From contig DLXM01000247.1 in assembly GCA_003448835.1 (NCBI GenBank), positions 3,659 through 10,334 on the forward strand: a stretch of DNA of 6,676 nt, written 5' to 3'. The translations under genes were made by a program, and so were the position numbers. The notes beneath the pieces were generated by a model, which worked only from the letters and a program-made list of their open reading frames with translations, was not told the origin of the DNA and ran no database searches. This DNA comes from Bacteroidota bacterium. GTDB lineage: Bacteria > Bacteroidota > Rhodothermia > Balneolales > HLUCCA01. Positions within the stretch are counted from its first letter, which is position 1, and each line of letters opens with the position of its first letter. Shown here one piece after another: positions 1 to 6,032 of the stretch.

Positions 1-2192
1 ATACTTCAATCGACTCTCACCTGGCTCTACCTACAATTACCCACAATTATGCGCGGTTAGATAGCATCGAGCTCGTTCCATATAAAAGAGTCATTAATGC
101 CGGAATTAAAAGCATAATGAGTGCTCATATTGCATTTCCTGAAATCGGCCAATCATCGGATTTACCGGGAACTCTTGACCCGAATATTCTAACAGGATTA
201 TTAAAAGATACATTGGGATTCACCGGATTAATCGTATCTGATGCGTTGGAAATGTCCGGCATTAGTCGAAATTTCTCCCCTGGTGATGCTGCTGTGAGAG
301 CGTTGGACGCCGGAATTGACATGCTTTTGCTGCCAAATAATCTAATAAGTGCCATTGATGCTGTGGAAATGGCGGTTCATGAAGGAAAAATCACATCAGA
401 ACGATTAAATTCTGCTGTCCGAAAAATTTTGCAATTAAAAGTTGAATATGGAGTTTTTCAGCAACAAGCAATTGATGTGGGCTCATTAACCTCGAAAATC
501 AACTCACTGGATAACAGATTGTTATCCGCAGAAATTGCTCGTGAATCCATTACCTTATTAAAAAATGAGAAAAATGTATTACCACTGAGACCAGAACGGT
601 TCCCAAGAGTGACCGTTATTGCAATATCTGATAATAATAACGCAAACACCGGAAGTACATTTGCCAGATCAATTCGCGAATATCATCCCACTGTATCATT
701 CTATTTAATGGATCTGAGGACAAGTAAAGAAGAAATTGATATCATTTTGCGCAATGCACGCCAATCAGATATAATTATTCTCGGGACATTTGTTTACGTT
801 AGAACATCAAATGACATCGAACTATCAGGACGTCAAAAGCAGTTCATCCAAAAAATTACTGCTTTAGATAAAACTTTAGTAGTCGCTTCTTTTGGAAATC
901 CTTATACCGTACGCGACATACCAAAAGCTGATGTTCATATGCTGGCCTGGGCCAGTTCAGACGAACAAATGCAAGCAGCGGCACATGCCATATTTGGAGC
1001 ATCTGCAATTAGTGGAAAACTACCAGTGACGATACCGGGATTCTATAAATATGGGCATGGATTATCCATCGAGAAAAGTATACTGCGGACAGATCACCCC
1101 GGCGTTGTAATGATGAATAGTGATTCATTAAAATCAATCGACGATGTGATGCATGACGCCATCAGAAACAAATTTTTCCCGGGTGGGGTCGTTACTATAG
1201 TTAAAGATGATATCATCGTCCATCAGGATGCATACGGATACCACGATTATGACATGATGAATCCGGTTCGAACTACAGATGTATTTGATTTGGCATCCAT
1301 TTCAAAAATTATGGGTACAACATTAGGAGTTATGAAACTCATAGATGATGGTAAACTATCTTTAGATGATCGGATTTCAACATTTTTCCCGGAATTTGAC
1401 ACACCTGAGAAAAAAGATATCACGATTTATCAAATGTTGACACATGTATCCGGATTACCTGCATTCAGGGTTTATATTGATAAAATAAAGGACAAAAAAA
1501 CATTAGTGCAGGCTATTTTGGATGAACCATTGATCAATAAACCCGGACAAGAGTATGTTTATAGTGATCTGGGTATCATAGTTACGGCGTTAATCGTCGA
1601 GAAGATAAGTGGACAATCACTGGACGTATTCATGGATCGAAATTTCTACGCACCAATGGGTATGAATATGACCACATATAATCCCAAAAAACGTGGTCGA
1701 TGGTATACCAGTAGGATCTTACCAACAGAAATCGATACGATTTACCGTCACAAACTCATTCAAGGTGAAGTTCACGATGAGCGGGCATATTATCTTGAAG
1801 GTGTTGCTGGCCATGCTGGACTTTTTTCAAATGCCCCGGATATTGCTAAATTTACCTCCATGCTGTTAAATAACGGAGTCTACGGTGGGAAACGGTTCCT
1901 AAAAGAAGAAACCGTAAGTGCCTTTACAAAACGTCAACAACCCTTGAATCGTCGGGGAATTGGATTTGATATGAAAGCAATTAATGGATTTTCAAGTGCG
2001 GGGTCAAAAACGTCGCCCGAAACTTATGGGCATACCGGATTTACAGGAACGAGCTTTTGGATTGACCCTGATCGTAAGACAGCAGTAATTGTACTTACTA
2101 ATCGCACGTTCCCCTATCGAGGCAGCGCAACAGGTGTGAGTCAAGTCAGGGCAAAAATTGCTGACATAGTAATAGGAAGTATTGAAGAATGA
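1..2192 (+). CDS. GH3 beta-N-acetylglucosaminidase / beta-lactamase-fold serine hydrolase fusion (5' end outside window)
   Basis: The reading frame is open from base 3 with no stop, so the gene starts upstream and the ATG at 117 is internal. The first visible residues read TSIDSHLALP, the NagZ-type loop whose Asp and His (12-14 and 18-20) form the acid/base dyad; a preceding partial codon would complete GDT. The nucleophile Asp lies in VSDALEM (codon 240-242). The GH3 barrel ends near 520 and a GH3 C-terminal domain spans about 540-1075, beginning RESITLLKNEKNVLPL. From about 1110 to the stop lies a beta-lactamase (S12) domain with SxxK as SISK (1296-1307), YSD (1560-1568) and HTG (2031-2039). 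About 729 residues are visible; family members known to me are near 950-1000, so roughly a quarter, including any signal peptide, is missing. Expected role: removing GlcNAc from muropeptides, with a second hydrolytic step by the S12 domain, in the periplasm or at the cell surface. The specificity of the S12 domain is inferred. The stop overlaps the next gene by 4 bases. Confidence 0.9.
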   Translation, partial: TSIDSHLALPTITHNYARLDSIELVPYKRVINAGIKSIMSAHIAFPEIGQSSDLPGTLDPNILTGLLKDTLGFTGLIVSDALEMSGISRNFSPGDAAVRALDAGIDMLLLPNNLISAIDAVEMAVHEGKITSERLNSAVRKILQLKVEYGVFQQQAIDVGSLTSKINSLDNRLLSAEIARESITLLKNEKNVLPLRPERFPRVTVIAISDNNNANTGSTFARSIREYHPTVSFYLMDLRTSKEEIDIILRNARQSDIIILGTFVYVRTSNDIELSGRQKQFIQKITALDKTLVVASFGNPYTVRDIPKADVHMLAWASSDEQMQAAAHAIFGASAISGKLPVTIPGFYKYGHGLSIEKSILRTDHPGVVMMNSDSLKSIDDVMHDAIRNKFFPGGVVTIVKDDIIVHQDAYGYHDYDMMNPVRTTDVFDLASISKIMGTTLGVMKLIDDGKLSLDDRISTFFPEFDTPEKKDITIYQMLTHVSGLPAFRVYIDKIKDKKTLVQAILDEPLINKPGQEYVYSDLGIIVTALIVEKISGQSLDVFMDRNFYAPMGMNMTTYNPKKRGRWYTSRILPTEIDTIYRHKLIQGEVHDERAYYLEGVAGHAGLFSNAPDIAKFTSMLLNNGVYGGKRFLKEETVSAFTKRQQPLNRRGIGFDMKAINGFSSAGSKTSPETYGHTGFTGTSFWIDPDRKTAVIVLTNRTFPYRGSATGVSQVRAKIADIVIGSIEE
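2174..2179 (+). promoter_or_regulatory. Ribosome binding site AGGAAG for the cytidine deaminase
   Basis: AGGAAG ends 9 bases before the ATG at 2189 and lies inside the last codons of the upstream gene. With the ATGA stop/start overlap it supports 2189 as the true start and suggests coupled translation. It is one of only two good Shine-Dalgarno-like sequences in the window. Confidence 0.6.
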
Positions 2193-2896
2193 ATAATTGG
2201 GAAGAATTATTAAATAGATCATATAGTGAATATTCACGAAATCTATCAGCTTGTGTAGTTCGTGGTGAATCCGGACTCCTATATCCTGGTGTCCGCATTG
2301 AAAATGCATCATTCCCGCTTACTATTTCTGCTAGTCAATCAGCAATGTTTTCATGTTTATCTGAGGATGACACTCCAGTAGAGATATTAGTGCCTCCAAA
2401 TTTCAGAGATGATAGAATTAATTACCTGTCAACATATTATAAGATATCGGTTCAAACTGTTGACTCAATACCCAATTCTAAGTGGTTTGATCCAACTGTG
2501 AAAGAAATCATACCTGGATTTGAATCACTAAAAGAATTACAAAAGAAAGCAATCGCCAACGAAAGTCACTTTTTAGTTTCCTGTATTTTAGAATCGGATA
2601 ATAATGTGATGATTTCAGGGGTCAATATTGAATTTCCGGATTGGCAGATAGGACTTTGCGCCGAACGAGTAGCATTAGCAAAAGCTATATCACTAGGTTA
2701 CTCTGAAATTCATTCACTCCATGTAGGTGCATCTGCTGGTGAATTTATCAGTCCATGTGGTGCGTGCAGACAGGTTTTAGTTGAACATTTACCATACAAA
2801 ATTATCAATTTGTATCATCCTGATGGTACAAAGACTGCAACTACTGCAGCTCAATTATTACCTGCATTTTTTAATGGCTCATCATTAAGGATTTAA
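2189..2896 (+). CDS. cdd: Cytidine deaminase, two-domain form with degenerate N-terminal half
   Basis: Zinc-dependent cytidine/deoxycytidine deaminase of cytosolic pyrimidine salvage (cytidine to uridine). The C-terminal half (about 112-235) carries the complete active site: CAE at 157-159 (zinc Cys157, catalytic Glu159) and PCGAC at 189-193 (zinc Cys190 and Cys193), followed by RQ as in true Cdd. The N-terminal half is a second, decayed copy. Residues 4-58 align without gaps to 114-168 at a fixed offset of 110 (shared G34/G144, V35/V145, I37/I147, E38/E148), and residues 68-86 align to 187-205 at offset 119 (shared P70/P189 and YKI 84-86/203-205). CAE is replaced by SAS (47-49) and PCGAC by PNFRD (70-74), so this copy cannot bind zinc. 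At 235 aa it is longer than the usual ~130-aa tetrameric enzyme and shorter than the ~294-aa E. coli enzyme. It overlaps the upstream fusion gene by ATGA. Function is well supported; substrate range is not tested by the sequence. Confidence 0.9.
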   Translation: MNNWEELLNRSYSEYSRNLSACVVRGESGLLYPGVRIENASFPLTISASQSAMFSCLSEDDTPVEILVPPNFRDDRINYLSTYYKISVQTVDSIPNSKWFDPTVKEIIPGFESLKELQKKAIANESHFLVSCILESDNNVMISGVNIEFPDWQIGLCAERVALAKAISLGYSEIHSLHVGASAGEFISPCGACRQVLVEHLPYKIINLYHPDGTKTATTAAQLLPAFFNGSSLRI

Positions 2897-2921
2897 TTTC
2901 TTGCATTTCACTCCAAAATCT

Positions 2922-2955
2922 GGATGAAAATGAGTTACTTTTCCACTTTCATTCC
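2922..2955 (+). terminator. Possible weak terminator after the deaminase gene
   Basis: GGATGAAA (2922-2929) can pair with TTTCATTCC (2947-2955) with one bulged T. The loop is long, about 17 bases, and an alternative GAAAA/TTTTC pairing exists inside it. T-rich sequence follows only after a gap (about 2968-2982), so this is not a textbook intrinsic terminator. It is the only candidate I see to end the left transcript. Confidence 0.25.
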
Positions 2956-3023
2956 GTTAAAAATCGCTTTTTTATTTTTTTTCAACCTAAAATAGTCACT
3001 TTTTTTGTGTTTAGACAAAATCA

Positions 3024-3044
3024 AGATACTGCTAGACCGTATCT
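3024..3044. repeat. Perfect 6-bp inverted repeat, 9-base spacer
   Basis: AGATAC (3024-3029) is matched by GTATCT (3039-3044) around the spacer TGCTAGACC. It is the least AT-rich inverted repeat in this intergenic region and lies 11 bases from the next one. It could be an operator half-site pair or a small hairpin; a repeat this short can also arise by chance. Confidence 0.4.
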
Positions 3045-3054
3045 CAAAAGTAAG

Positions 3055-3070
3055 TAAACTTTGCAGTTTA
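3055..3070. repeat. Perfect 6-bp inverted repeat, 4-base loop
   Basis: TAAACT (3055-3060) and AGTTTA (3065-3070) flank TTGC. It lies just upstream of TATAAT-like boxes, a position that would suit an operator or activator site. No matching regulator is known. Confidence 0.4.
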
Positions 3071-3071
3071 A

Positions 3072-3100
3072 TTCAAAATAAACAAAGATATAATTATAAT
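3072..3100 (+). promoter_or_regulatory. Candidate promoter for the histone-like gene
   Basis: TTCAAA (3072-3077) and TATAAT (3095-3100) are separated by 17 bases; a second TATAAT overlaps at 3089-3094. The match is to the E. coli sigma-70 pattern, which is a poor guide in Bacteroidota, where the -7 box is TAnnTTTG. AT-rich DNA produces such boxes by chance. If real, the leader would be over 200 bases. TTGCTT (3232-3237) with TAATTA (3255-3260), also 17 bases apart, is an equally weak alternative closer to the gene. Confidence 0.2.
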
Positions 3101-3125
3101 ATTATCAAATACTTATACACAAATT

Positions 3126-3146
3126 AAATATTGGTTTAAAATATTT
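3126..3146. repeat. Perfect 7-bp AT-only inverted repeat
   Basis: AAATATT (3126-3132) and AATATTT (3140-3146) flank GGTTTAA. The arms contain only A and T in an AT-rich region, so chance is a serious alternative. Confidence 0.3.
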
Positions 3147-3276
3147 CCAAAATTGATTTCAACCTAGTAATTGCTTAAAACTATGCCTTAATTACATTTA
3201 AACGCATATTTTTTATTAGAATTTGAATTATTTGCTTGCTTCATGTCTTACTAATAATTAGCTTCATTCATCGCAT

Positions 3277-3298
3277 AGGAATAAGTTTTCTAATTCCT
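3277..3298 (+). promoter_or_regulatory. Imperfect 22-base palindrome in the leader of the histone-like gene
   Basis: AGGAATAAG, a TTTT loop and CTAATTCCT form a 9-position stem with a single A-A mismatch (six outer pairs, two inner pairs). It ends 41 bases before the ATG at 3340 and has no T tract after it, so it is not a terminator. It could be a leader hairpin affecting mRNA stability or translation, or an operator. Confidence 0.4.
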
Positions 3299-3328
3299 GA
3301 TAACTACTTAACTAAACACAAACTAATC

Positions 3329-3332
3329 GGAG
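3329..3332 (+). promoter_or_regulatory. Ribosome binding site GGAG for the histone-like gene
   Basis: GGAG lies 7 bases before the ATG at 3340. This spacing fixes the start of a gene too short to be trusted on length alone and is consistent with strong translation. Confidence 0.65.
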
Positions 3333-3339
3333 CTAAACA

Positions 3340-3516
3340 ATGAGTCGATTTTCCGAAATCAAAAGTCTGGTTGATTCACTAGAAGGTGACATGGACAAAT
3401 TCTACAATAAAAATAATAAGGCTGCTGGAACAAGAGCTCGTAAGACTCTTCAGGACCTTAAAAAAGTCGCACAAGAAGTTCGTCTAGAAATTCAAAACAA
3501 AAAGAACGACAACTAA
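3340..3516 (+). CDS. Short histone H1-like (Hc1-type) protein, 58 aa
   Basis: The 58-residue product resembles the small Hc1-type proteins annotated as histone H1 in Bacteroidota and the N-terminal region of chlamydial Hc1. The signature is NKNNKAAGTRARKTLQDLKK (23-42), comparable to the chlamydial EKGNKAAAQRVR segment, followed by VAQEVRLEIQ. The whole protein looks helical, in a two-helix or coiled-coil arrangement (about 4-22 and 28-53). It has 13 Lys/Arg against 9 Asp/Glu, so it is only mildly basic. It lacks the long Lys/Ala/Pro tail with which chlamydial Hc1 binds DNA. Expected role is a nucleoid-associated protein; DNA binding is inferred from the family and may be weak or need oligomers. 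A good ribosome binding site precedes it and a strong terminator follows, so it looks monocistronic and well expressed. It has no signal peptide or membrane segment. Confidence 0.85.
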   Translation: MSRFSEIKSLVDSLEGDMDKFYNKNNKAAGTRARKTLQDLKKVAQEVRLEIQNKKNDN

Positions 3517-3539
3517 TTTGTTTGTCTTTTTACAGAATT

Positions 3540-3573
3540 AAAAAAAAGCCACAAGTAGCGTGGCTTTTTTTTT
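3540..3573. terminator. Strong bidirectional intrinsic terminator between convergent genes
   Basis: GCCAC (3548-3552) pairs with GTGGC (3560-3564) around a 7-base loop. Eight A residues precede the stem and nine T residues follow it, so both strands have a U tract. It lies 24 bases after the histone-like gene on the + strand and 27 bases beyond the end of the peptidase gene on the - strand, and so can serve both. Confidence 0.9.
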
Positions 3574-3599
3574 GTCCAATAACCATTGAATTAAATAAA

Positions 3600-4673
3600 T
3601 TATTTCAAAACATTGAATGAATCTTTGGGTTTAAGGCTCAATGCAAATTCAACCATTAACGAAATAATTTTCCGCACATCAGTCAATGATATAGTTTCAA
3701 CAGGCGTATGCATATATCGTAATGGAACAGATATCAAGGCACTTGGGATCCCCTTTTGTGTGTGATAAATACTATCAGTGTCGGTCCCGGTCCGCACGCT
3801 ACTGGCTTCATGCTGAAGTGTAATATCTTGCTTTGAAGCTACATCAATCAATTTATCAACAACAACACGATGACTGGCAGATCCATGGGTAATAGCAGGG
3901 CCACCACCCAGTAATACTTTTCCATGTTCACGTTGGTTGATTCCTGGTGTATCAGTTGCATGAGTCACGTCAGTAACTACAGCTACATTTGGCATTAAAC
4001 GATAAGACATCATCCTGGCCCCAAATCCACCAATCTCTTCCTGGACCGAATTAAGAGCAATCACATTCACCTTAAGCTCTAATCTGCGTTCTGCGAGCCT
4101 TTCAATGACCTTGGCTATAATGAACCCCCCAATTCGGTTATCCATCGCCCTGCCGCTAATTAACTCTTCATTGATATAATCAAAATCATATGCATAAGTA
4201 ATCGGATCACCGATTTGAATCAAATCTAATGCTTCATCTCTATTATCTACACCGATATCAATAAACAAATCCTTCCAGGTAAACTGTTTATTCTGATCTT
4301 TGTCTTGAATATGGATTGCCGTATGTCCTATAATCCCGGCTACAACCCCATTTGATGTGTGAATCATAACTCGTCGGGCTCTGGCAATAGTAGGATCACT
4401 CCCACCAATTCGCTGCACCCAAACAAACCCCTGATCATCAATGTGTTGTACAACCATGGCAATTTCATCACAATGCGCTTCAAATAATACCGAAATCGCA
4501 TCTTTATCAACATTTATTACCGCAGCGGCAGAACCATAATCATCTGTGATTATTTCATCAGAGTATCCTCTAACCTCATCCATCCATATTTTTTGTCCCG
4601 CTGACTCGTATCCTGTTGGACTTGGTGTAATCAGAAGTCGCTCAAGGAAATCAAAATCTTTTTTTTCAAGCAT
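3600..4673 (-). CDS. M42-family metallo-aminopeptidase
   Basis: Cytosolic two-zinc aminopeptidase of the M42 family (glutamyl aminopeptidase / PepA-TET / FrvX type), which trims peptides and often forms a dodecameric tetrahedral particle. All expected catalytic residues are present in family order: His67 and Asp69 in EAHCDEIA, Asp178 in GRAMDNRIGG, Glu212 (general base) and Glu213 (zinc) in VQEEIGGFGA, Asp235 in VVTDVTHATDTP, and His322 in RYMHTPVE. The GTDTDSI segment near 296 is also typical. Length (357 aa) matches the family. Residues about 75-165 form the inserted domain used in oligomer contacts in known structures. The usual HMDEIG reads HCDEIA here, a small variation. It is transcribed toward the shared terminator and divergently from the HD gene. 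The start at 4673 lacks a clear ribosome binding site but fits the family N-terminus. Older annotations call such proteins endoglucanase M; that is not supported. Confidence 0.93.
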   Translation of the reverse strand: MLEKKDFDFLERLLITPSPTGYESAGQKIWMDEVRGYSDEIITDDYGSAAAVINVDKDAISVLFEAHCDEIAMVVQHIDDQGFVWVQRIGGSDPTIARARRVMIHTSNGVVAGIIGHTAIHIQDKDQNKQFTWKDLFIDIGVDNRDEALDLIQIGDPITYAYDFDYINEELISGRAMDNRIGGFIIAKVIERLAERRLELKVNVIALNSVQEEIGGFGARMMSYRLMPNVAVVTDVTHATDTPGINQREHGKVLLGGGPAITHGSASHRVVVDKLIDVASKQDITLQHEASSVRTGTDTDSIYHTQKGIPSALISVPLRYMHTPVETISLTDVRKIISLMVEFALSLKPKDSFNVLK

Positions 4674-4778
4674 ATACTGTATTTATTACTTTTAAGTGTG
4701 TTCATATTCAGAATTTTCTATTTCTAAATACTACATACAAAAGCCTTAAAACCCAAAGAAAAGCGTATATTAATCTTC
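4674..4778. promoter_or_regulatory. Divergent promoter region between peptidase and HD phosphohydrolase genes
   Basis: These 105 AT-rich bases separate two divergent starts and must carry a promoter for each. I see no clear -35/-10 or Bacteroidota -33/-7 pair. On the - strand a TTTG followed about 20 bases later by TAGTATTTAG is a loose match. On the + strand TACTTTTA (4687-4694) resembles a -7 box but lacks a TTG partner. Neither gene has a clear Shine-Dalgarno sequence. No convincing palindrome is present. Confidence 0.45.
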
Positions 4779-6029
4779 ATGAGTCTGGGCGACAAACACA
4801 AATATTTTACAGATCCAATACATGGTCTGGTATCTGTACCAAAAGGTCTCGTATTAAAGTTGGTAGATCACAGCTATGTACAAAGATTGCGAAGAATTCG
4901 ACAATTAGGGTTAGGCTATTTGGTATTCCCAGGAAGTGAACATTCCAGATTTTCTCATGCAATTGGCTCTATGGGGCTCATGCAACGTGTTATCAATAGT
5001 CTCAAAGAGAAAAACACAACAATTACCCGGTCTGAACACGAAGCAGTATTGATCGGAATATTGTTGCATGATATCGGTCATGGTCCCTTTTCGCATACGC
5101 TTGAGCAGACTTTGATCTCAGATTTTCATCATGAAATGATGACACTTGCGTTAATGCGACGTCTGAATGAAGAATTTGATGGTCAATTATCTTTAGCGAT
5201 TGACATCCTTTCCGGGCAGTATAAAAAACAATTCCTCCATCAGTTAATTTCCTCACAATTGGACATGGATCGACTGGATTATCTGAAAAGAGATAGTATT
5301 TATTCAGGAGTTCTGGAAGGATCCATAGGAATTGATCGAATTATAAAAACCATGCGCGTCTTTCAGGGAAATGTAGTAATAGAAAATAAAGGAATTTATG
5401 CTATTGAAAACTACATCACGGCCCGGCGTTTAATGTACATGCAGGTATATCAGCATAAAACGGTTCTAAGCGCTGATAAGTTACTTCAATCAATTCTGCA
5501 ACGCGCCATAGATCTAATGGCCGATGGACAAGAAATATTTATTCCATCACCGGCATTAAAATACTTTATCATTGAACGTCCTACTGCAAAAAAAGGATTA
5601 TCAACCCGGGTCATATCCAATTACATACAATTAGATGATAACGATTTATTGATGTCCATTAAATGTTGGGAACGAGAAAAAGATCCGATTCTTTCGGATT
5701 TGTGTAACAGATTTTTAACTCGCAGATTCTTTCGTACCACATTTCTGAAATCAAATCAGACTCAGCCAAATATTTCAGAATACATACAAAAGACCCTTAT
5801 AGCTTTAAAAAAATTAGGATTACCTGCTAACGAAAAAACTGTTAATTATTATTTATTTTCCGATAGCATTGTTAATGAGGCCTATCGCTACGATACAGAA
5901 AGTATATGGGTGATGGAGGATGAAAAAACAGCAGTTGAATTTTCCAGAGCAGCTGATACTAAAAACATAACAGCGTTGACCCAGTCGGTGGTAAAGCCCT
6001 ATATCATTCATTTAAAAGAAGTTAGTTAA
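4779..6029 (+). CDS. HD-domain phosphohydrolase, SAMHD1/COG1078 type
   Basis: Cytosolic metal-dependent phosphohydrolase related to SAMHD1 and bacterial dNTP triphosphohydrolases such as Enterococcus EF1143. The N-terminal half carries the family signatures in order: DPIHG (12-16), VQRLRRIRQLG (34-44), VFPGSEHSRFSHAIG (49-63) with metal ligand His60, LLHDIGHGPFSH (95-106) with His97 and Asp98, and LDMDRLDYLKRD (161-172) with ligand Asp164. The HD core is therefore intact. Residues about 200-416 are the variable helical C-terminal part. Length (416 aa) is normal. Likely substrates are dNTPs or related nucleotides; this is a family inference, as many COG1078 proteins have no proven substrate. 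The ATG at 4779 has no clear ribosome binding site but gives the expected short N-terminus before DPIHG. A membrane-anchored gene follows after only 3 bases, so the two are probably co-transcribed. Confidence 0.9.
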   Translation: MSLGDKHKYFTDPIHGLVSVPKGLVLKLVDHSYVQRLRRIRQLGLGYLVFPGSEHSRFSHAIGSMGLMQRVINSLKEKNTTITRSEHEAVLIGILLHDIGHGPFSHTLEQTLISDFHHEMMTLALMRRLNEEFDGQLSLAIDILSGQYKKQFLHQLISSQLDMDRLDYLKRDSIYSGVLEGSIGIDRIIKTMRVFQGNVVIENKGIYAIENYITARRLMYMQVYQHKTVLSADKLLQSILQRAIDLMADGQEIFIPSPALKYFIIERPTAKKGLSTRVISNYIQLDDNDLLMSIKCWEREKDPILSDLCNRFLTRRFFRTTFLKSNQTQPNISEYIQKTLIALKKLGLPANEKTVNYYLFSDSIVNEAYRYDTESIWVMEDEKTAVEFSRAADTKNITALTQSVVKPYIIHLKEVS

Positions 6030-6032
6030 AAT

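Larger units (their letters stand above)
2897..3339. other. 443-bp AT-rich intergenic region with inverted repeats; no convincing gene
   Basis: The stretch between the deaminase stop and the histone-like gene is very AT-rich, with T runs near 2968-2982 and 3000-3006. Both genes point the same way, so it must hold the end of the left transcript and the promoter and leader of the histone-like gene. It contains four inverted repeats, listed separately, and TATAAT-like boxes near 3089-3100. I found no ORF with a ribosome binding site or recognisable protein, and no tRNA or known riboswitch fold. Confidence 0.7.

Noticed and set aside
1560..1568. YSD in place of the YxN motif of beta-lactamases, as a sign of an inactive domain
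   Set aside because: To my knowledge YSD is common in S12 relatives outside true beta-lactamases, and both SxxK and HTG are intact.
2004..2312. A 102-codon ORF on the - strand across the junction of the first two genes
   Set aside because: It lies antisense to two well-supported coding regions and resembles no protein family. The same applies to the antisense ORFs at 125-355, 458-649, 4911-5096 and 5023-5256.
2924..2995. A 23-codon hydrophobic ORF beginning MKMSYFS and ending in Phe-rich sequence
   Set aside because: It has no ribosome binding site, and its hydrophobicity comes from the T runs of the intergenic DNA. Nothing suggests selection for a peptide.
2980..3166. Direct repeat TTTCAACCTA at 2980-2989 and 3157-3166
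   Set aside because: It is only 10 bases long with no shared flanks and no third copy seen. Chance is likely in this composition.
2890..3340. Insertion sequence or phage attachment remnant in the AT-rich gap
   Set aside because: There are no terminal inverted repeats paired with target duplications, no transposase or integrase fragment, and no tRNA end.
3600..4673. Annotation of the M42 gene as a cellulase or endoglucanase
   Set aside because: The zinc ligands and EE base are those of an aminopeptidase; the cellulase name in this family is historical.
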